Translations under genes and position numbers: made by a program
Source: Talpa occidentalis
Lineage: Eukaryota; Chordata; Mammalia; Eulipotyphla; Talpidae
DNA: 64,000 nt
Direction: 5' to 3'
Assembly: GCF_014898055.3 (NCBI RefSeq)
Contig: NW_023603184.1
Coordinates: 114,318,615 to 114,382,614 of the forward strand
Part shown: positions 22,419 to 34,195 of the stretch, in pieces
How the letters are laid out: each line of letters opens with the position of its first letter
How positions within the stretch are numbered: position 1 is the stretch's first letter
Notes under the pieces: model-generated
What the model saw: only the letters and a program-made list of their open reading frames with translations
Database searches by the model: none
Told to the model about the DNA's origin: nothing

Positions 22419-22867
22419 TGTAGGGTAAGGTAAAAAGTATCAGGCTTTTCTGCCCTCCCGTCATCAGGATAGATGACGGATCCTTGCGGTCCCGAATACA
22501 TGCCTGATGGCGGACACCTGGAGTAGGGTGTGGGCTTAGGTAGATGGGATTCACCTGGGCTAAGACTGGGCTTTTAAGGGCGGCGTCACAGGGATGCCAG
22601 TAGAAGCTGAGAAAGAAGCCCAGAACTAACGGAAGCTGAGAGAAGAAGAGAAGCAGAGAAAACGCCAGAGAGCCCAGAGAGAGTGAGGATTTGCTGGGGG
22701 CTGGGAGGACTGCCAGCCTCCCGGCCCCCCAGCACCCCTGCCTGCCATGTGCCTGGTAAATCTAAATAAAAGACCTGCAAAAGCCACTGAGGACTCTGAC
22801 TCCTCCTTTACCTGGTCTGGTCTGCTGGATCAGAAAACCTGCTCAGTGCCCTGTTCCTGCCCCTACA
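22419..22867 (+). mobile_element. Solo LTR, family A
   Basis: Complete LTR from TGTAGGGTAAGG to GCCCCTACA. Landmarks: AAGGGCGGCGTCACAGGGATG, AATAAAAGACCTGC, CACTGAGGACTCTGACTCC. Perfect 5-bp duplication GAGGG at 22414-22418 and 22868-22872. Confidence 0.94.
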
Positions 22868-22872
22868 GAGGG

Positions 22873-23805
22873 AAGAGACACTACATGAATGGATGCAACA
22901 GTGAAGCATTTTCAAGTTTGGAAATACATCTTTTGTTTCAGGATCTGATGAAAATGTTGAATAATGAAGTGAATTTAAGTAAATTGAAATATAAGTATAA
23001 TAGATTTCTAAAAGAAGAGTGTTGGGGTCAAAGGTAGAGAGAGGTGTGATAAGGAAACTTAACAGAATGATACCAAAGTTCATTTGGCAAAATAAACTTG
23101 CAAGAATGGTGACGAAACTTTTGAAGAGGAAATAATGAAAGAGAACCTTTCCAGCAGATATTTTAAATATTTGTACTGAGATGCATAATAAAATGTGTAA
23201 TAATGGCTTATTGCAGTAATACATGGTAATGTAAATGGAAAAGGGCTGTTGCTAGCTCAGATAGTGCTTTGGGGCAAATTAGAGACCTTCCTGCCTCCTG
23301 CAGTCCCCTTCCAAGGAAGCTTTGTATGTGCTTGGCTAGGAGCTGATGATGCTTCTGTAATTAAAAAAACATGCCCCTTTCTCCACACTTATGGGCTCTA
23401 CTGGCTTAGCTGGCAAAAAATCCTGGGTGGATTTCAGTTTGCACTGTGCCTTTTCTGGAAATCTTACTGCATTGTATATGGTGTTTCACCACACTTGAAA
23501 TTTTCTTTATAAATGGATGATATTTTATATATGTACATATATTAACAAATGATAAAGATTATTCTAAAATCATAAAATACCAGGGAAAATGTTGATTAGT
23601 TCTGGTGGAATATTTCTCTACCATTACCAGAAAAAACAAAACAAAACCTGGAAATACTAAAATGCTACATTTAAGTATTCTATGAAATTTAAAAAACCAA
23701 CAAGCTTGTTTTAATTATTTTAAATTATTCTCAAGGTAACACAATACCTTAGTTTAATTTGCTAGAGATTAATATATTTATTAAGTAATCCTTAAAATTC
23801 AATAA
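22873..23805. other. Unassigned DNA
   Basis: No gene is seen. Frames at 22808-23224 (minus) and 23249-23512 (plus) are open by chance as far as I can tell: no domain, no conserved wording. Confidence 0.45.
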
Positions 23806-23808
23806 GGA

Positions 23809-24103
23809 GGGGCCTCCCTGGTGGCACAGGTGGTTAAGCGCAGCGCTATGAAGCTGTCTGCAGCCTCTGCAGTGCCAGTTCCATCCCCACTGGCCTCAGA
23901 GCAACCCACATGGTGAGCAGACCTCTCCTTTCTAGCCTGCTGCTTCCCTCAGCAGTGGATTTCGTCAGTCTGCCTTTTCTGTTCCCTGCTCTGTCTCTGG
24001 TGAATCCTCTCACCCTCCCATGCATCTGGCCTGTATCCCTGCTCTTGTATAAATAAAAAAATAAAAAAGAGTGTTATCAAATGATTAAAATGCATTAAAA
24101 AAT
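23809..24103 (+). repeat. tRNA-derived SINE with extra 3' sequence inside its duplication
   Basis: Typical GCGCAGCGC-type SINE to the tail TTGTATAAATAAAAAAATAAAAAAG at 24069. A further 34 bases of non-SINE sequence and a second A-rich end follow before the right copy of the 15-bp duplication AAAATTCAATAAGGA (23794-23808 and 24104-24118). Confidence 0.88.
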
Positions 24104-24118
24104 AAAATTCAATAAGGA

Positions 24119-24855
24119 AAATAAAAAGATAGGGAAAGCAATAGGGAAAAGAGAACAGTGTACACTTATAAATAGCCAGATCATAAAAGAAAATATAAAT
24201 ATTAATGTTATTGAATCATGTCAGCTGTATTAACAGTGAAAATAACATTTAAAATAATATTTGACTTGTTCATTTTTTTAGATTACTTGAAAATTTAAAA
24301 GTATTTGGAGAAACAAATAACAAGTAACCCAGATGGAAAAGCTTAAACAATAACGCATACATTACCAATGCACATTTAAATAAATACTTTTCAAGAATAC
24401 ATATAAAAGCCAAAAGAGCTACATATCACACACAATAAAATGAGTACTTGTGTTGGGTCAGTGAATGGGAAGAAATTGGGGTAAAAGTACATCATTAAAT
24501 AAAATTAAGTATGCCTGTGGGAACCTTTAAGATGATGATGTTCAATCACCTAGAAGCATGCTTTACATAGCCATCTGCACCTGAGTTCCCTTTCTAGCTA
24601 CAGAGATAATGTGGGTGAGAAGATACCAGTGCCACATGTTGAAGAATTGGGCATTTGTATATTGCTCTTGGGAATACACTTTTGATAAACTGGCCAGAAT
24701 TAGTTTTGCAATATCAGTTTCAACTAGTGGAAGGAGTCTAGTGAGGTTAATGTTGGTATTGGGAATCAGGTATTGCAGTATCCCAGAGAGGGGTCTAAGT
24801 GTGGTGAAAAGAGTATCCTGGTAGAAGAGGTAGAGCAACCTTGCTTGACAAGTTG
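24119..24855. other. Unassigned AT-rich DNA
   Basis: No gene is seen. Antisense and sense frames around 24563-24880 overlap each other without any recognisable protein. Confidence 0.45.
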
Positions 24856-24860
24856 GAATC

Positions 24861-25264
24861 TGTAGCGCCCGGAAAGGCACAGAGCAGGGTTTCTATGATT
24901 GGAGCAGATGGGTTAAGAGAGTCCTGGAGTCCTCGGTGGCTTTTTCATGGTTTTATTGGGATTTTACATGTAGAGCAGCAATAAGGTACACAGCAGGCAG
25001 GGGTGTGTGTGGGGGGAGGAGGCCAGGAGGCCTGCACGCCTCTCAGCCCCCATCAGTCTTTGCTCTTTCCTCTTCCCTGGGCTCTCTGGCACTCTCTCTT
25101 CATTGCCTCTGCTTCTTTTGGTGAATATAAATACTGCAGCCATGGCCCACTGAAGTAAACAATACAACTTACTATAACAATGCAACAAAATGCAGGTGCC
25201 TGCCATCAAGCATGCAATCCTAATGGCAGGAGGGCAGAAAAACCTGCAAATCACTTACCCTACA
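24861..25264 (-). mobile_element. Solo LTR, family A variant with different U3
   Basis: On the minus strand it starts TGTAGGGTAAGTG and ends GGGCGCTACA. The first part (TTTTTCTGCCCTCCTGCC) and the R/U5 part (ATAAAACCATG...CCACCGAGGACTCCAGGACTC) fit family A. The middle of U3 differs: instead of the AAGGGCGGCGTCAC block it has GTGGGCCATGGCTGCAGT. Flanks GAATC and GAACC are an imperfect 5-bp duplication. Confidence 0.8.
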
Positions 25265-25269
25265 GAACC

Positions 25270-26440
25270 CAAGGAGATGCAGAGGATATCCATGTGGAAG
25301 GCAGATTGGCACAGTATGCTGGAGCCCTTTGAGGTGAGGAAGGTAGAGAAGAGCTGTCTGTCGTGAGTTGTTGGCCCCAGAGTATTGCAATGCAGTAAAG
25401 GGGACCTTGGTACAAATATTAAGAGGCCTCACTTCTGGTCATAACACCTCTTAATCATGAGGTTAGAGGGGCTCAGTAAAGAGTCTTGGACCTCAGTTAC
25501 CTTGTATTTAAATAGAGGAGCTTCGTTAGAATTAGGTGCTCCTTAAACTTAGTTTTCATTTCAAAAATTGTGATGCTGTATATTTTTTTAATTGAAAAAG
25601 CATCAAAGAGAACATTGATTTAGTTATCAGAGTCTTTGGAGAAAATTTCCAGTATCATTTTGTCCTAATTACAAATTCAGAATGGAATATAAGAACCATT
25701 TATCGAGTAACTTCTTTATATCTGACACTACATGATTTTAACTCCTGTAAATGTGACCGTGACTCTGGGAGTTCGATTATGTAATTCCTTTTGGCAGTTG
25801 TAATTGCTTTGAGGGTCCTAGGGCACAGAATGAGTAAGTATAGCATCTGGAGAAGAATCTAGTTCGTGTGATTCTAAGCCCTGGATTCCACTGTAACGTG
25901 CTATACCTGCTAACCTTAAAAAATGCTTTTTCCCATTATTCATCTATTTTTACATTCAAACTAAATTTTAGTGAAATTTAGTAAACCACATTCTGAGTAC
26001 CTCTCAAAAAACTTTAGTAAAGATCCCCTCATCCTCGAAGTATCGCTTGAATAAGGTGGTTGCTTTCCCTTGCCCTTCCCACACAGAGGTTTACAGGGTC
26101 AGTAACAGAGATTTGTTGCGTTTCCCTTGGAACCCTATACACATATGGTTTGAGGTAAACATCCGAATGGAACAAATGAGTATGATCTGATGGTTGAGGC
26201 GGTTTTCCTTTTCTTTTTGTAAAAGGCATAACAAAGGGCAGAGATTCGAGGCGAGTTAAAAAAACAAAAACAAAACAAGGCCAAAACGTAGAGGTGCAGG
26301 CAGAGCCTCAGAAACAACTATGTCAAAGCTTTCTGGATTAAAGGCTGAGAAGAAGGTATGTTCTATTCGTATCTGTGTGTGCGTTGCTATTGACACTTTC
26401 TCCCCCTTATCAAGCCGCAGAGGTGGCTGAAAATTGTTAG
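25270..26440. other. Unassigned DNA leading into the CpG island
   Basis: Non-repetitive as far as I can see, and CpG-poor until about 26450. No gene is recognised. It may hold promoter-proximal regulatory sequence, but no motif is strong enough to call. Confidence 0.4.
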
Positions 26441-26449
26441 AAAACACTT

Positions 26450-27910
26450 TGAAATCAGGCAAGGCGAAGAGTTTTGATCCAGGGCTGGAGGGAGGAGGCT
26501 GAAAGGAAACGCGGCGGGGGACGAGGGATGGGGGTGGGGTCTGCGTTTCTGCCTCTGTCCCGGCTAAGCCCAGAGTAAGGTAAGGCCTCTCTCCCTGCCA
26601 TCGGGTGCCTCCCACACCCCCTCTCCTCGTGCCAACTCCCGAATACCAAGGGGACCCGTAGGAAACCACCATCGGAGATGGAAGAAAGTCAGCGAGCTTG
26701 AATGCAGGCGTCCCGTTTGGAAGTGTCCAAGGAGACCGCCCGAAGTGCGCCAGCCGGAGTCTGGAGAGTTTCCTTCTGGCCGAGAGGGGGAGCCCCGCGC
26801 TCCCAGCCGGGAGCGACCAGGCGTCCCGAGGAGCCTCCAGCCCCAGCCGCTGCCAGCGCCAGTTTTGGCTTCAGTCGATTAGGAAGAGGAGGGAGGGGGC
26901 AGAGAGCGCAAGGAGAGAGGGGGCGGGAGCCGGAGGGTCCCCATTCCTGCACCGTGTGGACGCAGAGAAACTTTCCCTCGCCACGGAGACGGCGCGCGGC
27001 TCGTGCGCCCGAGATCGCCGGCTGCGGGGACGCAGAGGCTCTCCACGCCCCTGCCCGGAGCTGCCCCGACCGCATCGGTCAGAGAGGTAGGGAGTCACCG
27101 CGATTTAGGGGGTCTTCCCCCGGCGGCCAGCCCGGCTTCCCGCCAGGTAGCAAGCCATCTCTTTTAAACTGCCGTCCCGAGAGGCTCGGGCCGGTGGTCA
27201 GCCCCGCGGCGGATCCCGGGCACGGGGGCGCGGAGCCGTGTGCTGCTGCCGCTGCTGCCCGGCAGGTTGAGAAATTAGGACAGTGAAAGCGCACGGAGTC
27301 GCCCGGCGCGAAGGGAGGCTCAGACCTGTTGACGGCCGCGGTGGTAAGGCTGGAGGAGGGATGACCGAGGAGCCCCCGAGGTAGGGGACGCAGCGATCCC
27401 CCGACTCCCGCGCCTCCTCGAGTCCTTTGTGGTAACTTTGGTCCTGGTGGAGGGGCGGCGGGGGGCAGCGGGGCACCCGAGGGGCAGCGCAGCTAAGGAT
27501 GCTTGGGCCAGGCGGGGACTGAGCGAGCGAGTCATCGCCGGGTCGCAGAGAGCAGACCCTGGAGCGAAACTTCTTTCAGCGTCAACATCAAAATCTTTTG
27601 TTGGCTCCCGGGGCGAGTGTGGGCTTGGGGGCGGGGAGGCGCGAAGCTCCCAGGCCGGGCGGTGGATTCTTTAAAGCCCGGGGCTGGGAGGGCCCAAACT
27701 CGGGGGCGGTGCCCACACGGTTACCCTTTAGCTGGGTGGGTCTAGTAGTTACTTCTGGTGGATCCTACGTTGGAGGGCGCGGGCGCGCGGCGCGGCGGGG
27801 TGGTGAGACTCGGGGTGCTAGGTCCAGCTCCCGAGCTCGCTCTCCAGGGTTCACCTCCGGGTGGACTGACTCAGTGCGCGGATCTGATCGGAACCCAGAA
27901 CGTTCGGTTC
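26450..27910. promoter_or_regulatory. CpG island, probable promoter and first exon(s)
   Basis: This is the only stretch with sustained high GC and many undepleted CpGs (for example GGCGCGCGGC at 26991, GGGCGCGGGCGCGCGGCGCGGCGGGG near 27776), in a window otherwise poor in both. No TATA box is obvious, which is usual for such promoters. Splice-donor-like strings exist on both strands: AAG|GTAAGG at 26580 and GTG|GTAAGG at 27344 on plus; GATG|GTAAGC ending at 28207 on minus. Long open frames here (for example 26702-27286, 194 codons) are expected from GC content and show no known protein. The gene it serves cannot be named from this window. Confidence 0.85.
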
Positions 27911-30900
27911 TCCCATGTGGCTACTGGGGACGCCTCTCTGTTTTCCCTGTGAGCGGGAGGGACTCTGGCCAGGCTGGTTTTCTTGGAATGTGTTTACGCT
28001 GTTGAATGGGACTCGAACAGGAAGCTGGACGCTGCAGCTGGAGCTAGCGTGCCAGGGTAGAGTAAGGAATACAGAGCTGGTGTTGGGCTGGGAGGACCAC
28101 TTGATGGGTTGGGCAAAGCCCCGGAGTAAGTGCAGACTGGAGATCAGGGTACCCCTTCCTGGTTCCTAGAACATTTTTCTAACTGAATTCATCTTATTTT
28201 CGCTTACCATCAGACATTTACATGCACCCCTTTAGTCTGCAAGTTTGACAAAGTACAATGCAGTCAATCAGGAAAAATTTAATGCATTTGTTTTGGTACC
28301 TGCTTTTAAAAAATGTTGCATAAAGACTTAATAAAAGTTTTTGGAGAGTGTTCTAATCATGACTGCTTCTTGGTTTCTAGAACTTGTAGGATACCAGGAT
28401 ACTGACGATTTTGTGGCTGATATTATTGGGTGACTAGGTGCTAATGTGGGGAGAAGGGTGGAATGAGACAGTGAATGGAAGGAGATAGCAGATTCTGAGG
28501 GGAGTTGGAGATTTACAGATTTGCAAATTGCCCCTTTTCTCTACAGGTCTTTCTCTTCTTCCCCCACATTAATAAGCAGTCTTGCTAGAAAACCCACCAA
28601 TTTGGAGAGTGCAGTCCTTGGCGACTATAAGCCTTTCTGGAAACAGCAGGCAGACTAAGGTAATGCCCCATTGCATAATTAAAAGTTCTCCTTGAACTGT
28701 CCAGGAGTGTTTTCCAAGTTTTTACGACTGACAAGGAAAGAAGAGAGGAACCTGGGTGGCAGCCAAACTAGACTGAGCTCAGTAGCCAGGCATGAAAGAG
28801 ACTGGGAAGTTGCAGGGGATAATTGGAAGGGAGCTGTTGGTTGTACTTAGGTTTAAACAAGGGGGTTCTTATGCAAATGAGAATATTTAGGTGACTAAGA
28901 TAGGTCTTCTTGGCTAAAGTATAAGCTAAGCAATAGTTGACAGAGGAGAGTGAAAGAAGGGCTCTAGGAGGCAAGTCTGACCATTCATTATTAGTGTCAC
29001 AGTAGAATAAACTGAGGACCCAGCGCTGCTGGTGTTGATCATATTATACAAATGCCTGCACTTTTTTGCAGTTTGTTATCACCACAACATGGACCAGGCT
29101 TGCTGCAACTTCAGTCTCTTGACCTTGACCTTTTTTGTTGTCATAGCAGAAAGACTGAAGACTTGGGTTTTGAGCAGATGGTTTTTCCATCTAAATTGAA
29201 TAATTCAATTAGGTATTCTCAAATGGCCCACATTTGGGTCATGGAATTAAAGTGAAAAAAACAAAAACATATGTCCAGCATGTCTTCCTTGTGTTTGTTA
29301 TAAGTGATGTTGATAGATTTTACTCTTTCACTGAAGAAGAAGTTGGGATGATCTCAGCATTTCACACAACATGTGCCCAGTAATCAAGGCCTTGCCAATT
29401 CTGAATTCCAGACTAGCCCAAAAATTCAGTCTTATTTGAAAGTCAGACCTTTCTTTGTATGTATGGAAATTGTGTTTCATCTCTCTACTTTTTTTTTTTT
29501 TTTTTTCAGGGAGGTAGGGTTTACTATTGTGGGTTTAGGGGTTGAATGGTAAAAAGCACTAATACAGCTTGTACTAGCTCAGAATTGATGAGTTTGAGAT
29601 TGTATCAGTCTGCTGTCTGAGATTGACTTTATGAATCACCCTCCACTAAGTGTTTTCCCTGAATATGACTTCAGTTTTTCCACTTGTAAAGAAACTTTCC
29701 TTTACATAATTACAAGCTTACTGTGAGTATTAACTACATGAAATTATGTTAATAGGCTTTTAGATATAAAATTCGTAGGGTTTCTGACTTATTTACTTCA
29801 ATTGAGATTATAGGGGCAAAATAGTAACATTTATATCCAGAGTACACATATAATGGTGGCCTATCTGTACATAATTCATAGAAATTACTACTTTTGCCCT
29901 TTAATAATAGCTTTCATGTTATCATAAATTCTAACTTTTGAGAATATTGGGTGAGATTTTTGTTGGGTGAGATTATGTTGTAGCTGAGTCATTCTAAAAC
30001 AGAGAAGAACAATGGGCAAATTCATTTATTTTTATTTCAGTTTGTATTTATATAGGACTTGCTATTTTTTAACTCTAGCTCAATTTTGTCTTTATGAGAA
30101 GTTAGTCAATGTATTTACAGTGTTTGGCTCCCTTCTTGGAAGTAACACTTGAGACGCTAAAATACTTTTATGATGTACAAACTTTTTGCTCCCAATGTCC
30201 TCAACAGTCCCTTAAGATTTAGAGGATAGATTTACTAACCATTTGTTAATTCAATCAATGTTTGTGTCATGGTTTTTATGTCCCAGGAAATGTCAGACTT
30301 GGATTCAAATCCTAGTATTATGATCTTACTCATTTCATTTTTCTTCTAAACATTTTACCAACATTTAATTTAGTGTCTATGTTACTATCTATAATGTACA
30401 AAATTGGTAATTGTTGTTTCATCCATGATAATTGTGAAATATTTAATATTTATTTTGGCATATCAATTCATAAAATGAACAACCTCTTTTTATAGCTCAG
30501 TATAATGTGTATATACATGGGTATTTAATTCTTTTAGGTGACTAGGTCTATGTATGAGAGAAAGAAAATAGAATAAATAAGTATAAATTATTTAAGGAAA
30601 AAATGTTTTGATGAAGTACTTAGTCATAAATTTTATTTTTAGACTTTATAGTAATTGTGAATCTATAGCATGTAGGAGTATATGGGAAAAATAATTAGGT
30701 TAGATTTATGATTATATTAATATAATAAGCACTTTTTGAGTAATCAATGAACAAGTGAATGTCCAAGGATGTATTGGGGTAATTTTAATCAAAAACATTC
30801 AATTATGATTTTGATTTTAAGTTAAAAATCTTTAAATCTCAGTCTCTATTGCTGAATATTAGATAATTTTTATTTAAATTTCACTTAGCAGAACACTTTG

Positions 30901-32495
30901 TGATTCATCCACAGACCTGTAATTTGCTTTCTGAGGTCTCTAACGTCTTTAAAAGTAATTTTATTTGATATGATAATGAATTAAAAAGTAGTTACAGTTG
31001 CATGGGTTCTATGAGCCATGGTCCCTAAACGTATTAGAGGCTGGTGGATCTAATAGTGTTTGTTTTAACACATTTAGAGACCAGGAAACATAAACTTGTC
31101 CTGTGGGAATTTAAATATATTCAGATTGAAAGAGGACAAAATAGTATAGACTTGGAACAGAGAAATTGTGTTGCTTCCAATTAGTGGAGAAGCAGACCTG
31201 AAATCAGGCCTTTATTTTTAAAGATAATGACCAAAAATCATGATTCCAAAGTTAGGCTTAGACAACAATGCCTCTGGTATTTGCTGTAGGAACCAATCTC
31301 CAAATTTGGGGTAATTAAAAGTTTATATAAGAGAACAAACTGGATTTTATCCTCTCAATTTCATAGCTATTAACAAACTGCAAGGGAGTGCATGTTTTAT
31401 AAAAGCAAAATTTTAACAGTAAATGGGTTCAATTACTCAGATTTCCATTTGGGTAAGTTAAAACTTGGGTAGGTAAATACTGATTAGCATTTTATTTAAG
31501 AAGACAGAGTACTTTGTAAAGTGTTTTTAAGAGTCTCTGTGCATGTTTTTCTCTGTAATCTATTTAATTTTTGTCTGCCTTTGAGGATTCCAGAAAAGAT
31601 TTTGTATGAAAAGATTTTGTATAATGGTAGAACTTTCTTATTACCTTCCTGGAGCAGTACATTATGAGAATCATAAAAAACAGTCCTCCAGTATAAAGAC
31701 TGATTGGATGCTGGTAGTATGCATAAATACAGAGAAAATTTGGCTTGTTGTAAATAACAGTTTTATAACTGAATTGACTTCAAATTGATTTATCTTTATT
31801 CTGCATATAGTAATTAGTAAGAATATGTTGCTTATTCAGTATATTCTAGCAAAATATATTTTTAGTGAATTGTTAAGGAGTCACATTTGAGTAAAATTGT
31901 ATTTGAAATTATCTAACTGCTCCCTGAAATGGCAGAAGAACCTGTAAAGTAAAACTTCTTTATAATAAGAGTGAGTATTGTTTTGACATTTTATGAGTTA
32001 CTCATAATGCACCATTGTGACTCTGGATGTATGTAATGAACAACTTTAAAATTATTAACTGCAAACTAGTAAGAGCTATGATACTGCTAATATTGTCTTT
32101 AATCCATTTTAATGGAAGAACCAAGACTAAAATTGTAATATCCAAATTATCATAGGCTTAATTGTTTAAATTAAGTAGATTAGGAAATTTATGATTAACT
32201 TGGAAAAATTAAATCTTTTAGATTAGTGCAGATGATATTTTAGGAACATTTTATGAATTGATATAATAAATCTTCCTTTGCGACTTCTTTATTCAATGGA
32301 ATACTGATTTTCTTTTAAGCTGTTATAAAAAGTTAAAATCTTTTTATCCTCCCTTTTTTCATTCTGGAAAATGTAACACAGTTTATGTTTAAACTATGAG
32401 TTATCAAATAAGAAATTCTACTATGATTCTCTTGACTTTGATAAATATTTATTGAACATCATGACTTATTTTGTAATTGTGTCCTTTTTGGTAGT
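27911..32495. other. Repeat-poor flank of the CpG island
   Basis: About 4.5 kb without any SINE, recent L1 or LTR, the cleanest stretch of the window. A faint MIR-like phrase ('cttggattcaaatcctagtattatg') occurs at 30297-30330. It is likely intron or promoter-proximal DNA; no coding exon is recognised. Confidence 0.5.
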
Positions 32496-32499
32496 AGGT

Positions 32500-34195
32500 A
32501 ACAGGCATCTATCTCAATATTACCAAAATGACTACTATCCCACTAAACATGCTATACAAATGTAATACAATCCTCATTAAACTACCAGAAATATTTTTGA
32601 AAGAAGCTAAGTAAAAAATATTGGAATTTATATAGAACCACAAAACACCTGAAATTGCAAAACAACCCTGAGAAAAAAAAGATGAAGTTATTACATTACC
32701 TGACTTCTAACTTTACTTTAAACCAACAGTACTAAAAACAACATGGTATTAACACAAAAATAGATAAATAAATAAATAGATAGATAGATAAAATAGATAA
32801 ATCAATCCACATATTCACCAGCACTTAATCTATAATAAAGCAGCTATGAGCGTAAAATGGGGAAAGATCAGTCTGTTATAAATGGTGCTGAGAAAATTGG
32901 AAACCACACATAAAAGAATGGAGTTGAATTACTTGCTAATACCATACACAAGAATGGACTGAAGATTTACAGATAAGTCCTACAACAATGAAATACATGG
33001 AAGGAAACACTGGTCATAGGTTCCATGATATCAGTGATAAAGTTATATTTGGCATTTCAACCTCTGTGGCAAGTTAAAAAGATTCTACAGCAGAAGAAAA
33101 TATAAGACAATTAAAAGAACACCTTATTAAATGGCAAAATATTTATACAATATATGGCTGACAAGAGATTAATGTTCAAGATATATAAAGACTAATATAA
33201 TTTAACAACAAAAACACTAAATAGCCCAAATCAATAAGTGTCATCAGATATGAACAGGCAGTTCACCAAAGAGGATATCCAGAAGGCCAAAAGACATATG
33301 AAAAGAAAGATCATCATAGCTCCTAATAAGAGAGATGCAGAATAAAACCACAGTGTGATACTACCTCACACTGATGAGATTGGCAAATATTCAAAAGACC
33401 CACAACCACCAGTATTGGAGTAGATGTGAAATAAAAGGGACCCTGTTACACAGTTGGGAATGTAAACTGGTATAACCATTATGGAAAGTAATATGGATAT
33501 ATCCCACTCTGGGGCATATATCCAAAGAATATGAGAACATATGTACCACAGTTTTCATAGCAGCATTATTTACAGTAACTAGGACATAGAGGCATGATTG
33601 TCTATCAATGAATAATGGAATCAAGAAGATATGGTATATCCTTACTATGGAGTACTATACAGCTATAAGAAAGGGCAAAAATGCAACCATTTTCAACAAA
33701 ATGGGGGGAATTTGAGAGAATCATATGCAGCAAAGTTAGAATGATAAAAACATACTGGACATTTATATAACAAGCAATATATTTGATAACATAAAACACT
33801 TTTTTTTTAAGATTTTATTTATTTATTTATACAAGCACTGGGTACAGTCAGAAGTGCAGGAGGGTGAGAAAATTCACCAGAGCCGGAGCGGGATGCAGAA
33901 CAGGCAGAAGGACCGAAGTACACTGCTGAGGGGAGCAGCGGGCGGCAGGAGAGGTCTGCACGCCATGTGGGACCCTCGCCCCGGCAGCCGGGGATCGAAC
34001 CTGCGCTGCAGAGGCTGCGGGCAGCTTCGCAACCCAGCACTCAACCACTGTGCCACCAGGGAGGCCCAACATAAAACACTTTTAAGAAACCAATTGATAT
34101 CAATAAACAATCTGAGGACGGTGAGGGGGTGCGGAAAAGGGACAAGGGGGTAAAAGGGATGGTGGTGGAGAAAAAGAATAAAAAGAACAGCAGAT
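32500..34195 (+). mobile_element. L1 fragment (ORF2 3' part and 3' UTR), with a nested SINE
   Basis: Wording of L1 ORF2 runs through: 'ctcaatattaccaaaatgactac', 'acatggtattaacacaaaaatagat', 'gaacaggcagttcaccaaagagga', 'acagttgggaatgtaaactggtat', 'ccactctggggcatatatcc', 'atggtatatccttactatggagtactatac'. Many stops and frameshifts: an old inactive copy. Its 3' part is split by the SINE at 33805-34067; the G-rich 'ggtgagggggtgcgg' after it is 3' UTR. A small TAGA/TAAA simple repeat sits at 32760-32800. Confidence 0.85.
33805..34067 (-). repeat. tRNA-derived SINE nested in L1
   Basis: 'CAGTGCTTGTATAAATAAATAAATAAAATC' subtype, reverse orientation. The duplication AACATAAAACACTTTT lies at 33788-33803 and 34068-34083. 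Confidence 0.93.

Noticed and set aside
16701..25264. CRISPR-like or tandem array of repeats
   Set aside because: The repeats are about 450 bp, in both orientations, each with its own 5-bp target duplication: LTR insertions.
26702..27286. 194-codon open frame in the CpG island
   Set aside because: GC-rich sequence opens long frames on both strands by chance (several overlap here). The product is low-complexity Arg/Pro/Gly/Ala text without any known domain.
32760..32810. TAGA/TAAA simple repeat as a separate element
   Set aside because: It is a small expansion inside the old L1 and is explained by it.
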